Positions 29,585 through 44,500 of a stretch of 64,000 bases of DNA are shown here, piece by piece (positions within the stretch are counted from its first letter, which is position 1; each line of letters opens with the position of its first letter). A program made the position numbers and the translations under genes. The stretch is from Corella eumyota (Eukaryota; Chordata; Ascidiacea; Phlebobranchia; Corellidae), in NCBI GenBank assembly GCA_963082875.1, contig OY720097.1, positions 19,848,501-19,912,500 on the forward strand, in the 5' to 3' direction. The notes beneath the pieces were generated by a model. It was not told the DNA's origin. It worked only from the letters and a program-made list of their open reading frames with translations, and searched no databases.

Positions 29585-32500
29585 ATGCCCGAACTGTTTA
29601 ATGAAGTTTTTTCAAGGCAAGGACATAAAAAACAACGCCCGAATGTGGTTTTATCATATGAAAACAAATCTAGCTACGACAAAATAAAATCAACAGATAT
29701 ATTGCTAGCTGACTTTGACAAAATAAACTCATATAGCTTCTTTCAAGAAAACAACGAATTTACAAATTTAAAACATCCAAAATCAAGAAAAAGGAATATT
29801 TACAAACAGCAGCCAATCAGTCGGATTTCTACTGTTTTGATGTTATGTCAAATTTTACTATTTTTCAATTTCTTTCAAATGCTAACCATGGCTAATGGAA
29901 GTTACTATTCAGGTACAGCAGGTATTTATATCAAGTTTTCAACAATTTAATTTTAATTTGTTTACAAATAATTTGGGTTTAATTCAAGCTGTTTACAATC
30001 AAAAAAATTCATTTTGTTTTTTTTGCAAAAATCATAACAAAACAACAATTAAAGACTAATTTGCTTATCAATAACTTTACATTTTGATTTTATATTTTAA
30101 ATGATGGCTATTATTTTCGCATTTAAAAGTAAGAAAACCCGCGGGTAATTGGTTTGTTGTGTTTAAGTTATTGATGTTTAATGTTTTGCGGTTACATTAG
30201 CTGCTTAATTCCCAACACAAAGACCTAATCTTTAAAGTTAATTGTGGCGAAAGGCTTACAAGGTTGTCAAAAATGATGTTTCTTGGATTACAATTAAGCT
30301 CTTGTAAAGAGAAGTCTTAAAGACAAACACGTCCTATTTAAAATCAATATTTAACTTTAATCTGCTGTATGTAAACCATTTGCTTTCTATGCCAAAAAGT
30401 TATATCTACGCGACATCAACGAATTCGGGTTACTAAAAAGAATACTTGATTTATAATAGGCTACATAAATTTAGATCGTTTCGTTTGATGTAAAGCTATT
30501 TAATTAGTAGTTGCGGCCATTTTTATTTTAAATCAAATCACACGATCTTCTATAATTTGATTATCTAACATTGTTTATTACTAAGAGCACTTTTCTACAC
30601 GCGCGAACACATATAAATATCAATTTCAAATTATTCCCATCGCTATCAGGTGACACCTAGTTGACATGTACGAGTTTTTAATGCCCATATTTTTTGAGTC
30701 GTGACGATTTGTGGTTAAAAGCATGGTAGGCGTTGTTTAATAGCGTTTGGGTGGAATAGTATTTGCACAATTACTTAATAGGATGCACGCCCTATTTTTA
30801 TTAACGATTTTTTTGAAATTATGCCATATTTTCACTAACGGGGTTATGCATATTATTTAATCAAACAATAATTCACGAATTCAGTAATAATAAATTAAGT
30901 TTAAATATTGGTTTTTGGATTAAAATTGAATTTATTTTTTTTTTAAATCAAAATCAAGTTTAATTTATTTTGTTTATAAATTTTTGGAATTTCCTGAAAT
31001 GTAGGTTCATAATTTTGATCCCGCTCAAAACGGTTACAATAAATTATTTATTACCTCAATATTTGTATCAAAAATTAAATAATTTTTGTAATAGCTTTTA
31101 AATTTTCGATTTTTGTCTTATTAGACGTTATATATTATTCAAATTTTATTTATTCAAGTATTGATTCAGTTTAGGCATTATAGAATATTTGATTTTTAAT
31201 CTAATAAAATCAAGATTTTAATCGAATAAAAACATTTAATTTGCCACGTTTATAGACACACCTCATAGCATAAAATGTTGTTCAATTAAAAATATTTATA
31301 AATCCAATTAAGGTATGTAATTTAAATTATCAGTAAAAGATAAGAAATCTAAATACGTTACGTTAGTGTATTAAATGAGCTATGATTATTCGATTTTTTT
31401 CTACGAACTTTATGGTATATAAACGACATGGGTTTATATGTGAAAACTTTCTTGTTTGGTTATGATGAGCTAGCTGTCTATATGCTGAGATAAAATCAAC
31501 AAATGTAAATGACGTTTTTTAAACGCGTTCAAATTTCCATGAGAAATTTATTTATAACTCGAGAGAAAATTTTATTTTTCGAAAACGGACAAAATCGGTT
31601 TTTAAACGGTTCGGAAAATTTTGATCTAAAAGTCAAATTTTATAACTTTTTGTAATCTACGTTTACATTGTTTCGCTTCATAAAATAGCTAGAATTTTAC
31701 CATAGACATTTTTCTACAGTGAAAAACATTACAATTAACATTTTTATTGAATAGTTTTAAATTAACTTTAAATTGAAAAAAAATTGCAAGTCATACGGGT
31801 AAAAAGAGATGCCTAATATACAATTACTCTACGTCTATTGTTGTTTATTTAACTGATGTAGACAGTCGTATATTAAATAACCACAAATTATTTCCACGCA
31901 GTAAATTTCACACACCAATGATTAGTATCTAATTTCACACAACTTTGATGCAGTTTTCCCAACAATACACAAACTAAAAACCCGTAAAAATCAACTCAAA
32001 GTGATTTTGACAGATGTTTGTTTGTATATATGCAGAAAACGCTGTGTTTTTTTACACGACAAGTGTTTTATAACTACAAGAACTAGGCTAAAATACATGC
32101 CCTGTTAGTCAAGTGCTTATTGTAATCCTAAAAATAACTAGTTTTGTTATTTTAACTTGATAAGGCGTATACTTTTTGACATTAAAACGGATGTATAGTG
32201 TATTTGGTTGTGTTTTTACTTGAAATGTTATTGAATATTAGTGTTTGTTTTTAAAATATTCATGCTTTGAAACATATGCGAAAATATAGCTCAATTGGAA
32301 ACGTTTATTTTGCAATAGACGATATTTAATTTAATATAAAATGACACTAAGGATATGACCCGGTTTAAATTTATTTCGCTTTTATATGTAATTAAACGTT
32401 TTTGTTAATTATACTGTTACTGATTCTAATCAGTATAAAAGAATATTACCAATATTTTTTGTTTTGTATTAAATAATTATTTTTTTATTTTTGTTAACAG

Positions 32501-35500
32501 GTTATATTTCTTCAATTCTTCAAACCCAAACAGCGACAGCTTGTGAGGGAAATAACTTATATATTATTTGCCCCCCCATGACAACTATTTCTATCGAGGT
32601 AAAATAAAAAAAAATAAAAAAATAAAATAAAAAAATAATTAAATTTTCTATGATAGTAACTAAATGTTAAAATATTGTCATATTTAATAAATAATTTAAA
32701 CTTTAGTTTTTATCGTACTTAATTATCGATATAAAATTTTAATATAAAAATGACATAAAATTTAATTAAATTATTTATTTTGTAAATATTATTTATTTAT
32801 TTTTGTTTATGAATAAATGCTTTAAACGAACTGTGTTAATATATTTACTAATATTAAAACCTTACGACCTGTAATGAATTTTTCCCTTATATGTCTCTGT
32901 TCAATATTAAAATAACCTTTTCACCTATACACTGATAACTGTGATAAGATAATATTCGAAACATTTTTTTAAAAAGTGGTTACCCGTAATTGATAAATGT
33001 TTACATAAAAAAGTTCTAAAAAAACACAAAAATTAATAAAAAAAACTATGTCAATCTTTGGTATTGCTTAAATTCATAAAAGCTAAAACTTAATTCTTAA
33101 AACATTAATTTAAAAAAAAACTTTAAAAAAACTTGAAAAAAATTTAAATATTTTAGTTTCATTTTCTTGCTATTGCTCATATGGCTTACATTTAACTTGT
33201 TATATATAATACTTAACAATACGTTTTTACATATAGAGTGCTATGTATGGACGCAAGTTACCAAACAGGTTGATGTGTCCTATGTATGCTTCAATCCTCC
33301 ATTCCCCAACTCCCTTGCTCGGGAAAGAAAATTTAGATTGTGAAGCTGAAACGTCGTTAGCTGTAAGTCCGAGAATTTATTATTAAAACTATTTTTGATT
33401 AATTTGTGCAGTTAAAATAGACGTGATTTATTTTTGAAAATGGTTTGGGGTAATAAAAGTTGCTTATATTGACTTTAATTAGCCTGTAAAGTCATTTTTT
33501 ACACAAATTAATTAATAGTAAAAACAAAGTGTGGTATACTGGTCATGACAGCGGCCTACAACCCAAAGGGCTTTGGGTTCGATCCGCACCAATGCCACAC
33601 TATTTGCTCTTAAGATATGTCATCACAGTTACCTTGTGTGCTTGCCTTGTGTATCTAACTACTTTGAGGAATTTTAGCAATAACCTAACTCTAATAACCA
33701 GTTGTAAAAACAGTAAAAAGTACTAAAAATTCACAATTACTGTATTAGTTTTAATAGTTCCCAATTTAACTAAATTCCATAATTATAACTTAGCTAGTTA
33801 TTACATTTTACGTATGACGTCATAGGTAATACTCGGGGTATTTAGTTGGATTGTAAGTTATTACGACTGAGTTTTTCAGTTAAGTTTCCCGCCTTTGATA
33901 GTTACTAGAAACCACGTGGTCGGTCTTTATCTTATTATTCAGCGTATTGGGTTATGTAAGGGCATTGTGTAGAAATCCCCTTTAATTACTATGTAGTGAA
34001 GGAATTTTCTCATTTTACTTTGGTTTTTGATATGGTTAAATCGTTGTGTGTTCTAGTTTATTTGATATAAAGCAGAAATACGTCGTTTTGGGTTAACAAT
34101 TTTTGTTGTAAAAGGCAAATTTATCTTTATAGTTCAATCACATTACGTTATTTTTTTGAGTGCTATAATATATTGCCGATCAATAACTATAACCATGATC
34201 GTTTCACCGTCTTGTTAAATTCATTTATTACATAGACTACCAATAAATTTTACGAAGTATTTGTAAACACAAGATTATTTGCGATAATAAATGTTTAAAA
34301 ATTGTATAGTTAGAAATATTCTAAAATATTCTAAGATAACTTAATATACACATAATGGATAATAACAGTTTAAATAATAAAATAAACAAACTTAATATAA
34401 TTACGTAGTTCACAATACCTTTATATAATTAAACGCATGGTTTTATAGTATGGCATACCATATTTACTGGACCCAATATACTTAGGCCTGGAAAAATACC
34501 AAAACTATTATTTATTAACTAAAAAAACAGTTTAAGGAAGCGGTAATTGGGTTTGTTCAAGCAAAAGCGTGAAATTGAATATATCCTGATTTTAGTTTTC
34601 AAATTCCTCGAAGTAAAAATCAATAACATTGCCCACAAAAATTCTGCCATGCACAGCGTGGGATCATTAAAAAACAACGCGGACATAAATTCCCCGCTTT
34701 ATTAAATAAACAATAATTTCATTCTATTGGTATTTGTTTGTAAAGAAATCGATATTTTTGGTCAAATTAGGTTATAGGTCTGGTATTTTTTGTTTAAATT
34801 AGTTTAAATTTGGCATTTTTTATTGTTGTAACATTTGGCTTAATTAATTTTCGTTCTGCGTTTTTATTTTAAGTTAAATTTCTATTTTTTTACCATTTTT
34901 CTTAATTGTGTTGTTTACCGTTTTATTCTCAATAACCAAAAAAACAAATATTGACTTTTTGTTTATTTGTACAACTGCCATTACCGAAAAAATAGCGGTT
35001 GTAAAAAATAATGAATTGCCATTTGACCTAAGCATATCACTTCTGTTTTCGAAGAATTCAAAACTTGTTTCAATCCTTAACAGTAAACTGTCTGATCGAT
35101 CACTATAACGCATAGTGATTTCAACTTTAATTTCTAAAACTCGGCGGTCATGCTGTTTCGACGTAGGAACTTGATTTATTTGTTTAAATAAGGACAAAAT
35201 AATGAGCTAGTGTTTAGGCATAATAACTTTGTATATGAACTTAGTTTAACTTTCTTTGGTTTTAACTTTTGTATTAATACAATAAATATATAGTGTTTTA
35301 ATTCGGATAAGTTGTTTAAAAACAATTTTGTACGAATAGGGAGTTTTTTGTAAAAGCCTTGCATTACAAAAACACTTGTTAAAATATATTTTATTATTTT
35401 TTTGCAAATGTTATTTGAAAACAATTGTTTTAAACATATTTAAAGATTGTTAAGGCTTTTGTTTTGTTAATATTGTAAGAAAAATAACTTTTAACTTATG

Positions 35501-38500
35501 TAACATTGTTGTTTTACTATAAAAAGAACTTCCTTAATGACTTTGGTATTTTAGTTTTGCGAATACATTTTCTCACCAATGCTAAAGCTTTTTTTTAGAA
35601 TTTTTTACGTTTGTAAAACAATATTTTTCAATTTCCTATCCCAATGACGTAATGTTAATAAAAAGGAAAAATGTTCTAGTTTTTTGGGATAATTGTGGGT
35701 CCACACAATTTACGTCATTCAGCTGAACGAGCCGGGGTTAAATTTCACAAAACGGCGCGAATTTCCCACTTTCTAGCCTTGTGCAAATTGGTAAATCAAT
35801 TTGCGATGCATTTTTCGACGAAATACGCCTAAATTGGGCACAGGCTAACAGAGTCAAGTGATATTTAAGACGAAAGGAAAAAAATTAACGCTTTCGTGAG
35901 TTTAAAATAAGTTTTTCAATATATTTCGGTTCGAAACAGGAAAAACAAAATTATAAACCCTTTCTTAGCAGGCTTTAAATTTTAAAACTTGTTTTTAAAT
36001 TGAACAAAGCATGTTGTGTATATCGCTAACTCTACTTTATAATAGCTTTCAACATTTTGTTTACAATTAAGCTTTAAAGATCAAACGAGGCCTAAAAACT
36101 TTTTGTAATTGGAATTTGTCGAATATTTCATGGTAATAAATTAGGGTGGAATTTATACAACTTCGTGGTTTCCACTTTTGTCTATAGTGGGGTGGTAACT
36201 AGGTTCATTTGAGTGTAAAATATAAGGTTTAAAACGTAATGGGTTTTAAATAAAGTTAACTTTTGGCTTTGTACTGTAAAAGTAATTTAATTAAAGTTAT
36301 ATGCGAATATTTAAATCGAAATATTTTTTACCTTATTTTAAATATTAGATAAAATATCAAGATTTCTAGTTATTTGTAAATTTATTTTGCTTTTTTTGTT
36401 TTTAATTTAAAAAAAATGTTAAGTTTAAAAAGTGTATGCTTTAAACTATGTGTAGAAAATAATAAAACTGAATTAAACCTTAAACCCATTATATCAACTT
36501 GTACCTTTAGTAACTGATACTTAAAAAAAACTTTAAAAAATATTTTTTGATTTTTTTATAAAATTTTAGTTATGTTGTATCAATTTCATGCCTTTCAACC
36601 GGTTTACATAAAACTCTCTAATCTGATTACGCGTCATATTACGTCACAAACAACATGCGTCACGTGTTGACTCCGAAAATTCAAAGCGATGAAATCATAG
36701 GGTTAGGTGAAACGCTCAAATTTTCACATAGCTTTTTTTTTGTGTTTATTTCCGGCCCCATTTAAAACAAATGGAATGAAATTGTAAGCTAGGAAAATAA
36801 TGAGACACAAATGATAATTACCCGGCCCTTTTTTTGTTTTTTTTGTAAACAAATTAAGGTTTTGCTAAAAAATAAAAAAAAAATTTGGTGTTTGATTTAT
36901 AAATGTTGAATTTTATTTATAAATACTAACTTTGTTTATAAGTAGGATAGTTTAATTAAAATTTACTTTTAATATTTCTTAGTTTTTTTTTTATAAATGA
37001 ACTCTTTTATAACCTAACGTTGTATTTTTCCAAATAAATAAGTACATTATACTGTGTGGGCATTCACATAACCACATACATTTTTCCAAAGATAAGAACT
37101 CCCTTTGCCTTTACTTGTTTACATATTTATCTGTTTTACTCAAGTGTTGACATATGCCAATTCAAGCTATCAAGCAATCTAGAATAAACTTTTAAATATA
37201 GTTTTAAAATTTGATTTTAAAAATTTAAAAAAGGAATTTTTAGTAATAATAACTCTTATGTTGTGGTATTATAATAAGCCCTGCAATATTGCTTGAAAAT
37301 TTAAAGATTGAATTGTTTATCTTTTAAAATTGCTATAATCTGTTGCAATATATATTTACAATAATTATAGAACGTAGCGGATCAACATTATAGCTTGACA
37401 AAAGCCTTCATACCACACACTTGGAAAATAGGGTTCATTACCATTTTGTGCCGCTAAATACTTAGGCTATATACTTCTTATCGTTCTAAAATTACTTTGC
37501 AAAACAAATGGTGTAGTATTACCTTATCTTAATGGTCATCTACGTTAATTAGCATATATTTCAAGTATTAAATTACCCCAACTTAGTTTTTGAGCGTATG
37601 TTTAAGTGAAGTGTGTAAAATGTCTGAAAAAATCACGTTCTTTTAAAGGGTTGTCAAATAGAGTTCAAAATTGTTGACAGTTATTTTCGCTTGTATGTTT
37701 TAAACTTAATACCAGCGAGAATTTTTAAGTTTGTAAAATAAATATTGGATAAAGCTAAGATTTTAAAATGTTTTAACTAACATATACTTAACTTATAGTT
37801 TTTTTAAAGCATTTTAAAATTTTTTTAAAATTTATTTACAGAATAATAATAATTTTCAATTGCACAAAAGTTTACGGTTTTATTGTTTTATTTTTATTTA
37901 AAAACACACTATTTAACAAAATTACCCATAAGCGTTTTTAAATAACTGTAAAACCTCGTTAATTGGCCAATAAAAATACCACTTTTTAAACAGAAAACAG
38001 CTTCAGAATGTGAAAGCAAAAGACACTGCCAACTTTTGGTTAACCAGAGAGTGTTTGGGGGAGATCCCTGTCCTGATACCACTAAATATTTGAAGGTTAC
38101 TTACAAATGTAGATTACGTAAGTTTGTTAATTAAATGTTTTGGTTTAAACGCTCTATTGCTTTTGCAACAACTGTTTAAATTTTTTAAGTAAAAAAGTGC
38201 AAGGAATAAAAATTGAATATTTTTTAAAATTTTTTTTAGTTTTTTCTTGTTTATATTTAGATATTAAAAAAAAGACATCCTTTTTTATTTTTTTTATTGG
38301 CACAAACCATTTTTTGGCTTAATTTGCAATAAGTTTTAATAAATAAAAATTAAAGAAAAATATAAAAATTTTTGTAATTGTCAATTAAGTTAAACTTTTT
38401 ATTTTTAGTTCCTAGAGAATTTCGAACGGGCGGGTCCTGTTTATCAACTAACTTAAAACTTCGTTGTCCGAGATCAATTATTGCCATTTATAACGTCACA

Positions 38501-41500
38501 ATCATGCATAATAAAATGTGCGGCAATTCTTCACTCAACAGTAAGTTTTTGTGACCGCGTGTGGGCGCAAGAGAGGCTTTGTGAAAATACTAAAATTGCT
38601 TTTTTTATCATATTGTTTATAAATAAATTTGATTTAAATTTATTTTCTTTGTAGATTGTAATATGACGTCAGAGAAAGCCTTGGATGACGTCACAAAAAT
38701 ATGTCACAAACAACAAAAATGTAATATACCGGTCGCTAGCGACTTGTGCGGAAATTATATGCACGTGGAATACGCATGCAGTAAGTTAAAAGAATTAAAA
38801 TTAAAAAATCAGGACAGAAAAAAATCAATTAATTAGTTTTGTTAAATTATTTTGTAATAATCCTTTTGTTAGCAGAAGTTTTGCCTAGGCTAATTTTATT
38901 ATTTATTTTCAAAGCATTTAAAAATTTTATATTAGCTTTTAGTGTTTAGCAAAAATTTAAATTTTTTAAGTAGTTCGGCTTAAATTTTGCGACTAAACTT
39001 TAAAAAAATTTTATTAAATGATGTAACTTTATAAAGTTAATATTTGTTTTGGTGTTGGCCAGGCATTAAGTAAAAATCTAAAAACTGCTGCTGTCGTAAA
39101 AGTGATAATTAAATAAAAATCGCGACAATTTTAGGAAACGTTTATCATATATTTAAACACGCTACATTCCTATACTATGTTTAACACCTTTTAATACCTA
39201 TAAGGATATGTAAAAATAATTAAAACATGTAATTATTTTACAACAAACTTTTTAAAAATGTTCGCTCATTTTAAAAGTGTATTCTCTCTTCTAAAAAGTG
39301 AAAGTAAAAAAGGGGACGATTCTCTCGTTTTCCGGCTTTTATTTGTCTTCCAACGATATAACTAGGCCAGGTGTGCTCAGTTATATTATACTATAAGGAA
39401 GACGTCATAACGGATTTAAAAACATTGCCTAAATGTTAAAAAGATTAAGCGCTTAGCTAAATATAAAAGAAGTTTTATTCTAGTTGACTGATTTTTGCTG
39501 TTGGCAGATAAGTTGTAATTTTTTTTAAAAATAGTAAAGTAATATATAGACAATAAAATATATTTGTAAAAACTTAAATTTGCTAGAAAAATTAAGCCAG
39601 TTGTTTTTTATTGTAACACTATACAGCTATATAGATTTTTTAAGTGCTTTTTTAAACATTTAAATTGGGTATAATGGACATTAGTGTTAGGTTGGGGGCA
39701 GCAGCTGTAACTTAATATCACTTATACCTAGATAGGGATTTTATATACTTAAACCGCATAATAAAATACGCCTGTAAATGCTTAGTAATTCAAGATTTTT
39801 TTGCCAATTAAAAGATATTGATTGATTATATAATTTTACTAACCAATGACCGCGTAAAAATTTGTTTATATTGATTTGGTAGTCACCAATAAACGAATAT
39901 TGATCCAATTAAAAAGAAACCAAAACTATGAAATTAAAAGCGATGAGATTTTTATTTTTGGTTTATGAAATCACAAACCGTGTAATAGGGGTCACGTGAT
40001 CAATTTTAAAGACGACTTTTTGCTTAAATTTGCAAAGTGTGATATATCGGTTTTTAATATACTTTTGAAGATAACAAAACGCATTCTATAACTAAATATA
40101 CTAAAAATGACCGCAAAGCGTTGTATGTGTTGAATAAGTACCCAATTTCGCATTTGAGCTGGTTTTTATAGCTACTGCAGTAAACTATAACGACGTATTA
40201 AAATCACTTTAAAAATGCACTTAAAATAAGTTCATCTGATTTTAAAATCATTAAGGTTTCAATATTATATAACTCAATATATTGGAATATGTTAAAGTTG
40301 GATTTATTTTGGATGTAAGATGGTGACATCGCATTTTAGGGTATTTTAAGTATCTAGACTAACTCTTAAATAGTATGTGCTTGTTTAAGTTATTATCGAC
40401 CACTTCACGTTGTCTAGATACAAGCTAACCCCGACTAACCCTAGCCTAACAATTGTCAATGAATTGGCCATTGCGTCAGTGGGTAAAGATAGACTTTCTA
40501 GACAGAATACCTGTTAGGCAAACAAGCGTATATCCGCGTAAAATAAGCCGGAATGACATAATCCCGCTCTAAGTGAAGCATTTCAAATGTTTGCACTTGT
40601 GGTCTTAGTTTTAAGGTTTTTTAACTTTACCGGTCACCGGATTTTCAGGTTCAGTTTTAAAGGGTTTAGTTTCTGTGATGGTTTTAAGTTGTTTATTGTG
40701 CAAAGTTAACAAGCAGAAGCATTGTAAGGAAGCCTAATTAAAGTTAAGGAATTTGATATTAAGGAAGTTATAGCTTCAACTACCCTTAGTTCAAGTACAC
40801 GATCGTATTGTTTTTCTGTATTTAGTAACAGTTTAATTGGAAGTAATTAACATTATTTTCATTTTTTTCTTTAATAGATTGCATGCATTTCAAGGGTTGT
40901 AGATACACAGAAAACAACATTACAAATAAAATTAGTATAGCAGTTTATATTTTTGTTACATAATATTACCAGTAAAAAGTAATTTGTAAAATAATCCAAA
41001 AATGTCAAGTAATAAAAATGACCAAAGCAAAATACCGCGCTTTTTTCGTAATTTCAATTTAAAACCTAGTTTAATTGTGACGTATTGTCAGAACGTATTG
41101 TGCGTAAGAGATATAAGATTTGGCGGTAAAGTGCAGTGTTGTACTCAATATTTCAGGTCATATGTTATATAGATAGCTTCAGGCCTTAAAACAATAAGCA
41201 ATATCACGAATTATTTTACATGATTTAACACTTAGTCTAGGACTCTGTCAGTTTAGTTATTTAACTTTCTTATCAAGTTTAAATATCGGCAAAGTACAAA
41301 GAAATTTAGTGATAAAAGCTTGCTAAGTCAATTATATATTTATTAATTCACAGGCATTTGAGATTTATGGCGTAGTAAGTGCTTGAAAAGGTGAATAAAG
41401 TTTAATTTATATATGCAACAACGTTGCCAATATAATTAACTGTAATTATTTTTATTTCAGATGCCTAAGCACTAAACTTAAATTATAGGGTTATAAAATA

Positions 41501-44500
41501 AAACATTGTTATTTTATTCAACGCTGTTATTTAGCTATACTGTGTAGGAAAAATTGTATGTTATGGAATAAGTTATGTAAAATATTATAGAAAAATTATT
41601 CTGAAAAATGAAATTTATACTGGTTTTGCTTATTTTGGCGACAGGTAAAGTAATACATATTTAAAGTTTATTAAAAAATAAATTAAAAAAAATTAACGTA
41701 AAATTTAGATAAACACTTTTTGTCAAAAATTCAAAAAATACATCTAAAAAATTTAGATTTTAATTTTAATTAAAAAAAAATACAAAAATGCTGTAATGAT
41801 ATTTGACATATTTTTAGCTTGTACATATTTCCGTTTGTTTATTGTTAACAAGTCTAAGCTGCCAGTTAAACCGATTAACTTATATCAGTTAGCCACAAAA
41901 AAGTTGACAAAACACTGCGGTTATTCAGTTAATGTTTATAGCTAAACAAATTAATTTTTTAACTTGTTTTTTTTTAATGATGTGTAACACTTCCGAAAAC
42001 TGTTACTATTTTTAGGATACAAAGTTAAACATTTTATAATTAATATTGTGTTGCTAGGGTAGGTAACATAATTTACGTTTTTTCTAATTTGGAAATTTTT
42101 AATTTTAAATTTCTTTTTTTTTCTGATTTATCAATCAGTCATTACCATTTAATGTACGTCATACGCTACATACGCCTATTCAAATTAAATTGCGTTTGGC
42201 AAACTTCAACTTGAAAGAAAAAAAATTGTTTATTTTATTACCTATAACTCAAGCAATCGTCAGATCAAAAAATTAAATTTGATGACTTTTTAATTTGTGA
42301 AATTTTCGTGCTTTATTAAAGTACGTCATTTATAGACAATGCGGTTTGTTTTTTAATGTTATGTAGTCAACCACTTTAAGTTGTACGCTTGTTTATGTCT
42401 AGTAGTACCTCTTTTATCTAATGTCTAATCCATCGTTTGATATAAAATAGGCCTGTTTAATTTAACAGAAATTCTGGTGACGTATTTAACTTGATAAATT
42501 ACAAACAAAGAGATTAAAACTCAGAGTATTTTTTTTAAAGATTGGTAGTAGTGCATAGTTGACCAAAAAATGGACAATTCTGGCCATCTTTAATTTTGTA
42601 TGAAAATATAAATTTAAGCATTGGTATTTTAGGTTACATATTTTTATATTGTAAAAAATTTCATTTACGACAAAATTGTCGCTATGCCAAAGGAAGTACT
42701 TGACCTTGGTAATTTCCTGTTTAAAAAAACACATTTCTCTTTCCGTGCTTGACTAAGACCGTTCAACTTTGTTTATAAACTTAAAATCGAGCATAACATT
42801 ATGTAAGCCACTTTACAAGCCTTTCACTGGAAGCTCTTGGCATATGGGTGAGGCTAAATTACCGGTTAGCAGTGCCTACCGTAAATACAGCCTAAAATAA
42901 AGGTGATCTAAGATCTATGTTCCCCTAGTTGTAGTATTTACACTTGTACGCTAAGTCTTGGCTGATTTATTACCGGACAAAACCTTGAAAGCAATAAAAA
43001 AATGTTTTTCCGTTTCAGACGGCCGTCTTTCTGCTTGGACAAAGGCAAAGTTGCCGCTGTATTTACTTTGTAGCGTAGCCTAAAGTGGCATTGAATAGTT
43101 GTTGTCGTTTAAAAGGCTCTTGCGTGCTATCGCCTGATTTAATTTAATGTCTGCTTTTAAATTACAGTTGATTTACGGACAGGCAGGTGCATAGGCTAAG
43201 TTTAGAAAGCAGAAAACGTGCCTACTCAGTTCATTCTGCGTATTTCTGAACGTGATCAACCGAAATTGAACACTTCAGTAAATTATGTTAGTATTTTAGT
43301 TTATTATAAATGATTATATAATAGAAAATACAAAAAGAAAAGGGCAGAAAATTAAATAAACCTGAAAAATGTAATACTTATACTATTTCAGAAATTCTAG
43401 ATATTTTGTTTTAGAAATTTCTAAGTAGATTACACGTGTGGTTTTCGTGTTTAAATTACGAAACAAAAGCTTAGTTTTTTGGAGAAAGGTTCAGTACATC
43501 CATTAGCAAGGTATTGGATATCACTTGATTGATTAGCGGGGTTTTTAATCTGAATTTTAAACAAAAAAGTAAGAATAAGGGTATTTTTGAAACGTAAATT
43601 CACAGTACTTTTCTCCGTACAATTTAACGCAAAAGATTATTGTTTAAAATTACTTTTTTTGTTGTTTAAAATTTTAGAATTTCTGCCTATTTGCTACATA
43701 CCTATCACTTAGTCGTTCAAATATTTATTTAACCTCGTGACGTCATCTGGAAAGAATAAAACCAAATTTCATGTATAGACATGTGCGTTTATAATGTTTA
43801 CTTGACTTTAGGGACAATCTTTCTTTTATTTTCGTATTTAATTTGTTTATTTAGGCTTTAACAATAGGCCAATAAACTGTAAATGGCTAAAAAAGTTTAA
43901 ACCATAACTTTCCAATATATATAGTAATAATTTGTTTTAAAATAATTTAGTGTTTAACAACTTAAACTATGTTATAAAAAGTCTTTTTATTTAAATTATT
44001 ATATTTTTAAAATTTTAATTGTTAAGTTTATTAAATTTCACACTTCTATTATAAGTTAAGGTTATATAATTACTATAATTTGGCTTTCTATAATAAGAAT
44101 ACAGACTTTAAGCATTTCTCGTACCTAAATTATCTTATTGAAATAAATATATCTCTTAAAATTGTTTTTTTTTTGTAGTTCCGAAACGTTATTTAACTCG
44201 TCGTCTACCTTCCTCCAACCTTTCCTTAATTACAACAACAACAAAACCTACAACAACTACAACTACTACAACAACATTACCCACGACAACAACTTCTAGT
44301 ACTGTTGAAATAGTGACGTCATTACCACCAACCACTACGTCAAAAAGTGACGTCATCGTACCAAAAGGTATATTTTTAAATTATAATATAAATTTTTTTG
44401 TTAAAATTTTTTCGTATTTATTTTTAAAATTTTGATTTTTTAAGTTGTTACAATTGCGTCCACCCCACAAAGTTCAACAACCACTTTAACCTCAACAAAA

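Noticed and set aside
33526-33605. Functional tRNA gene
   Set aside because: A- and B-box-like motifs and part of an acceptor stem are present, but the T-stem does not pair and the sequence continues into a SINE-like body.
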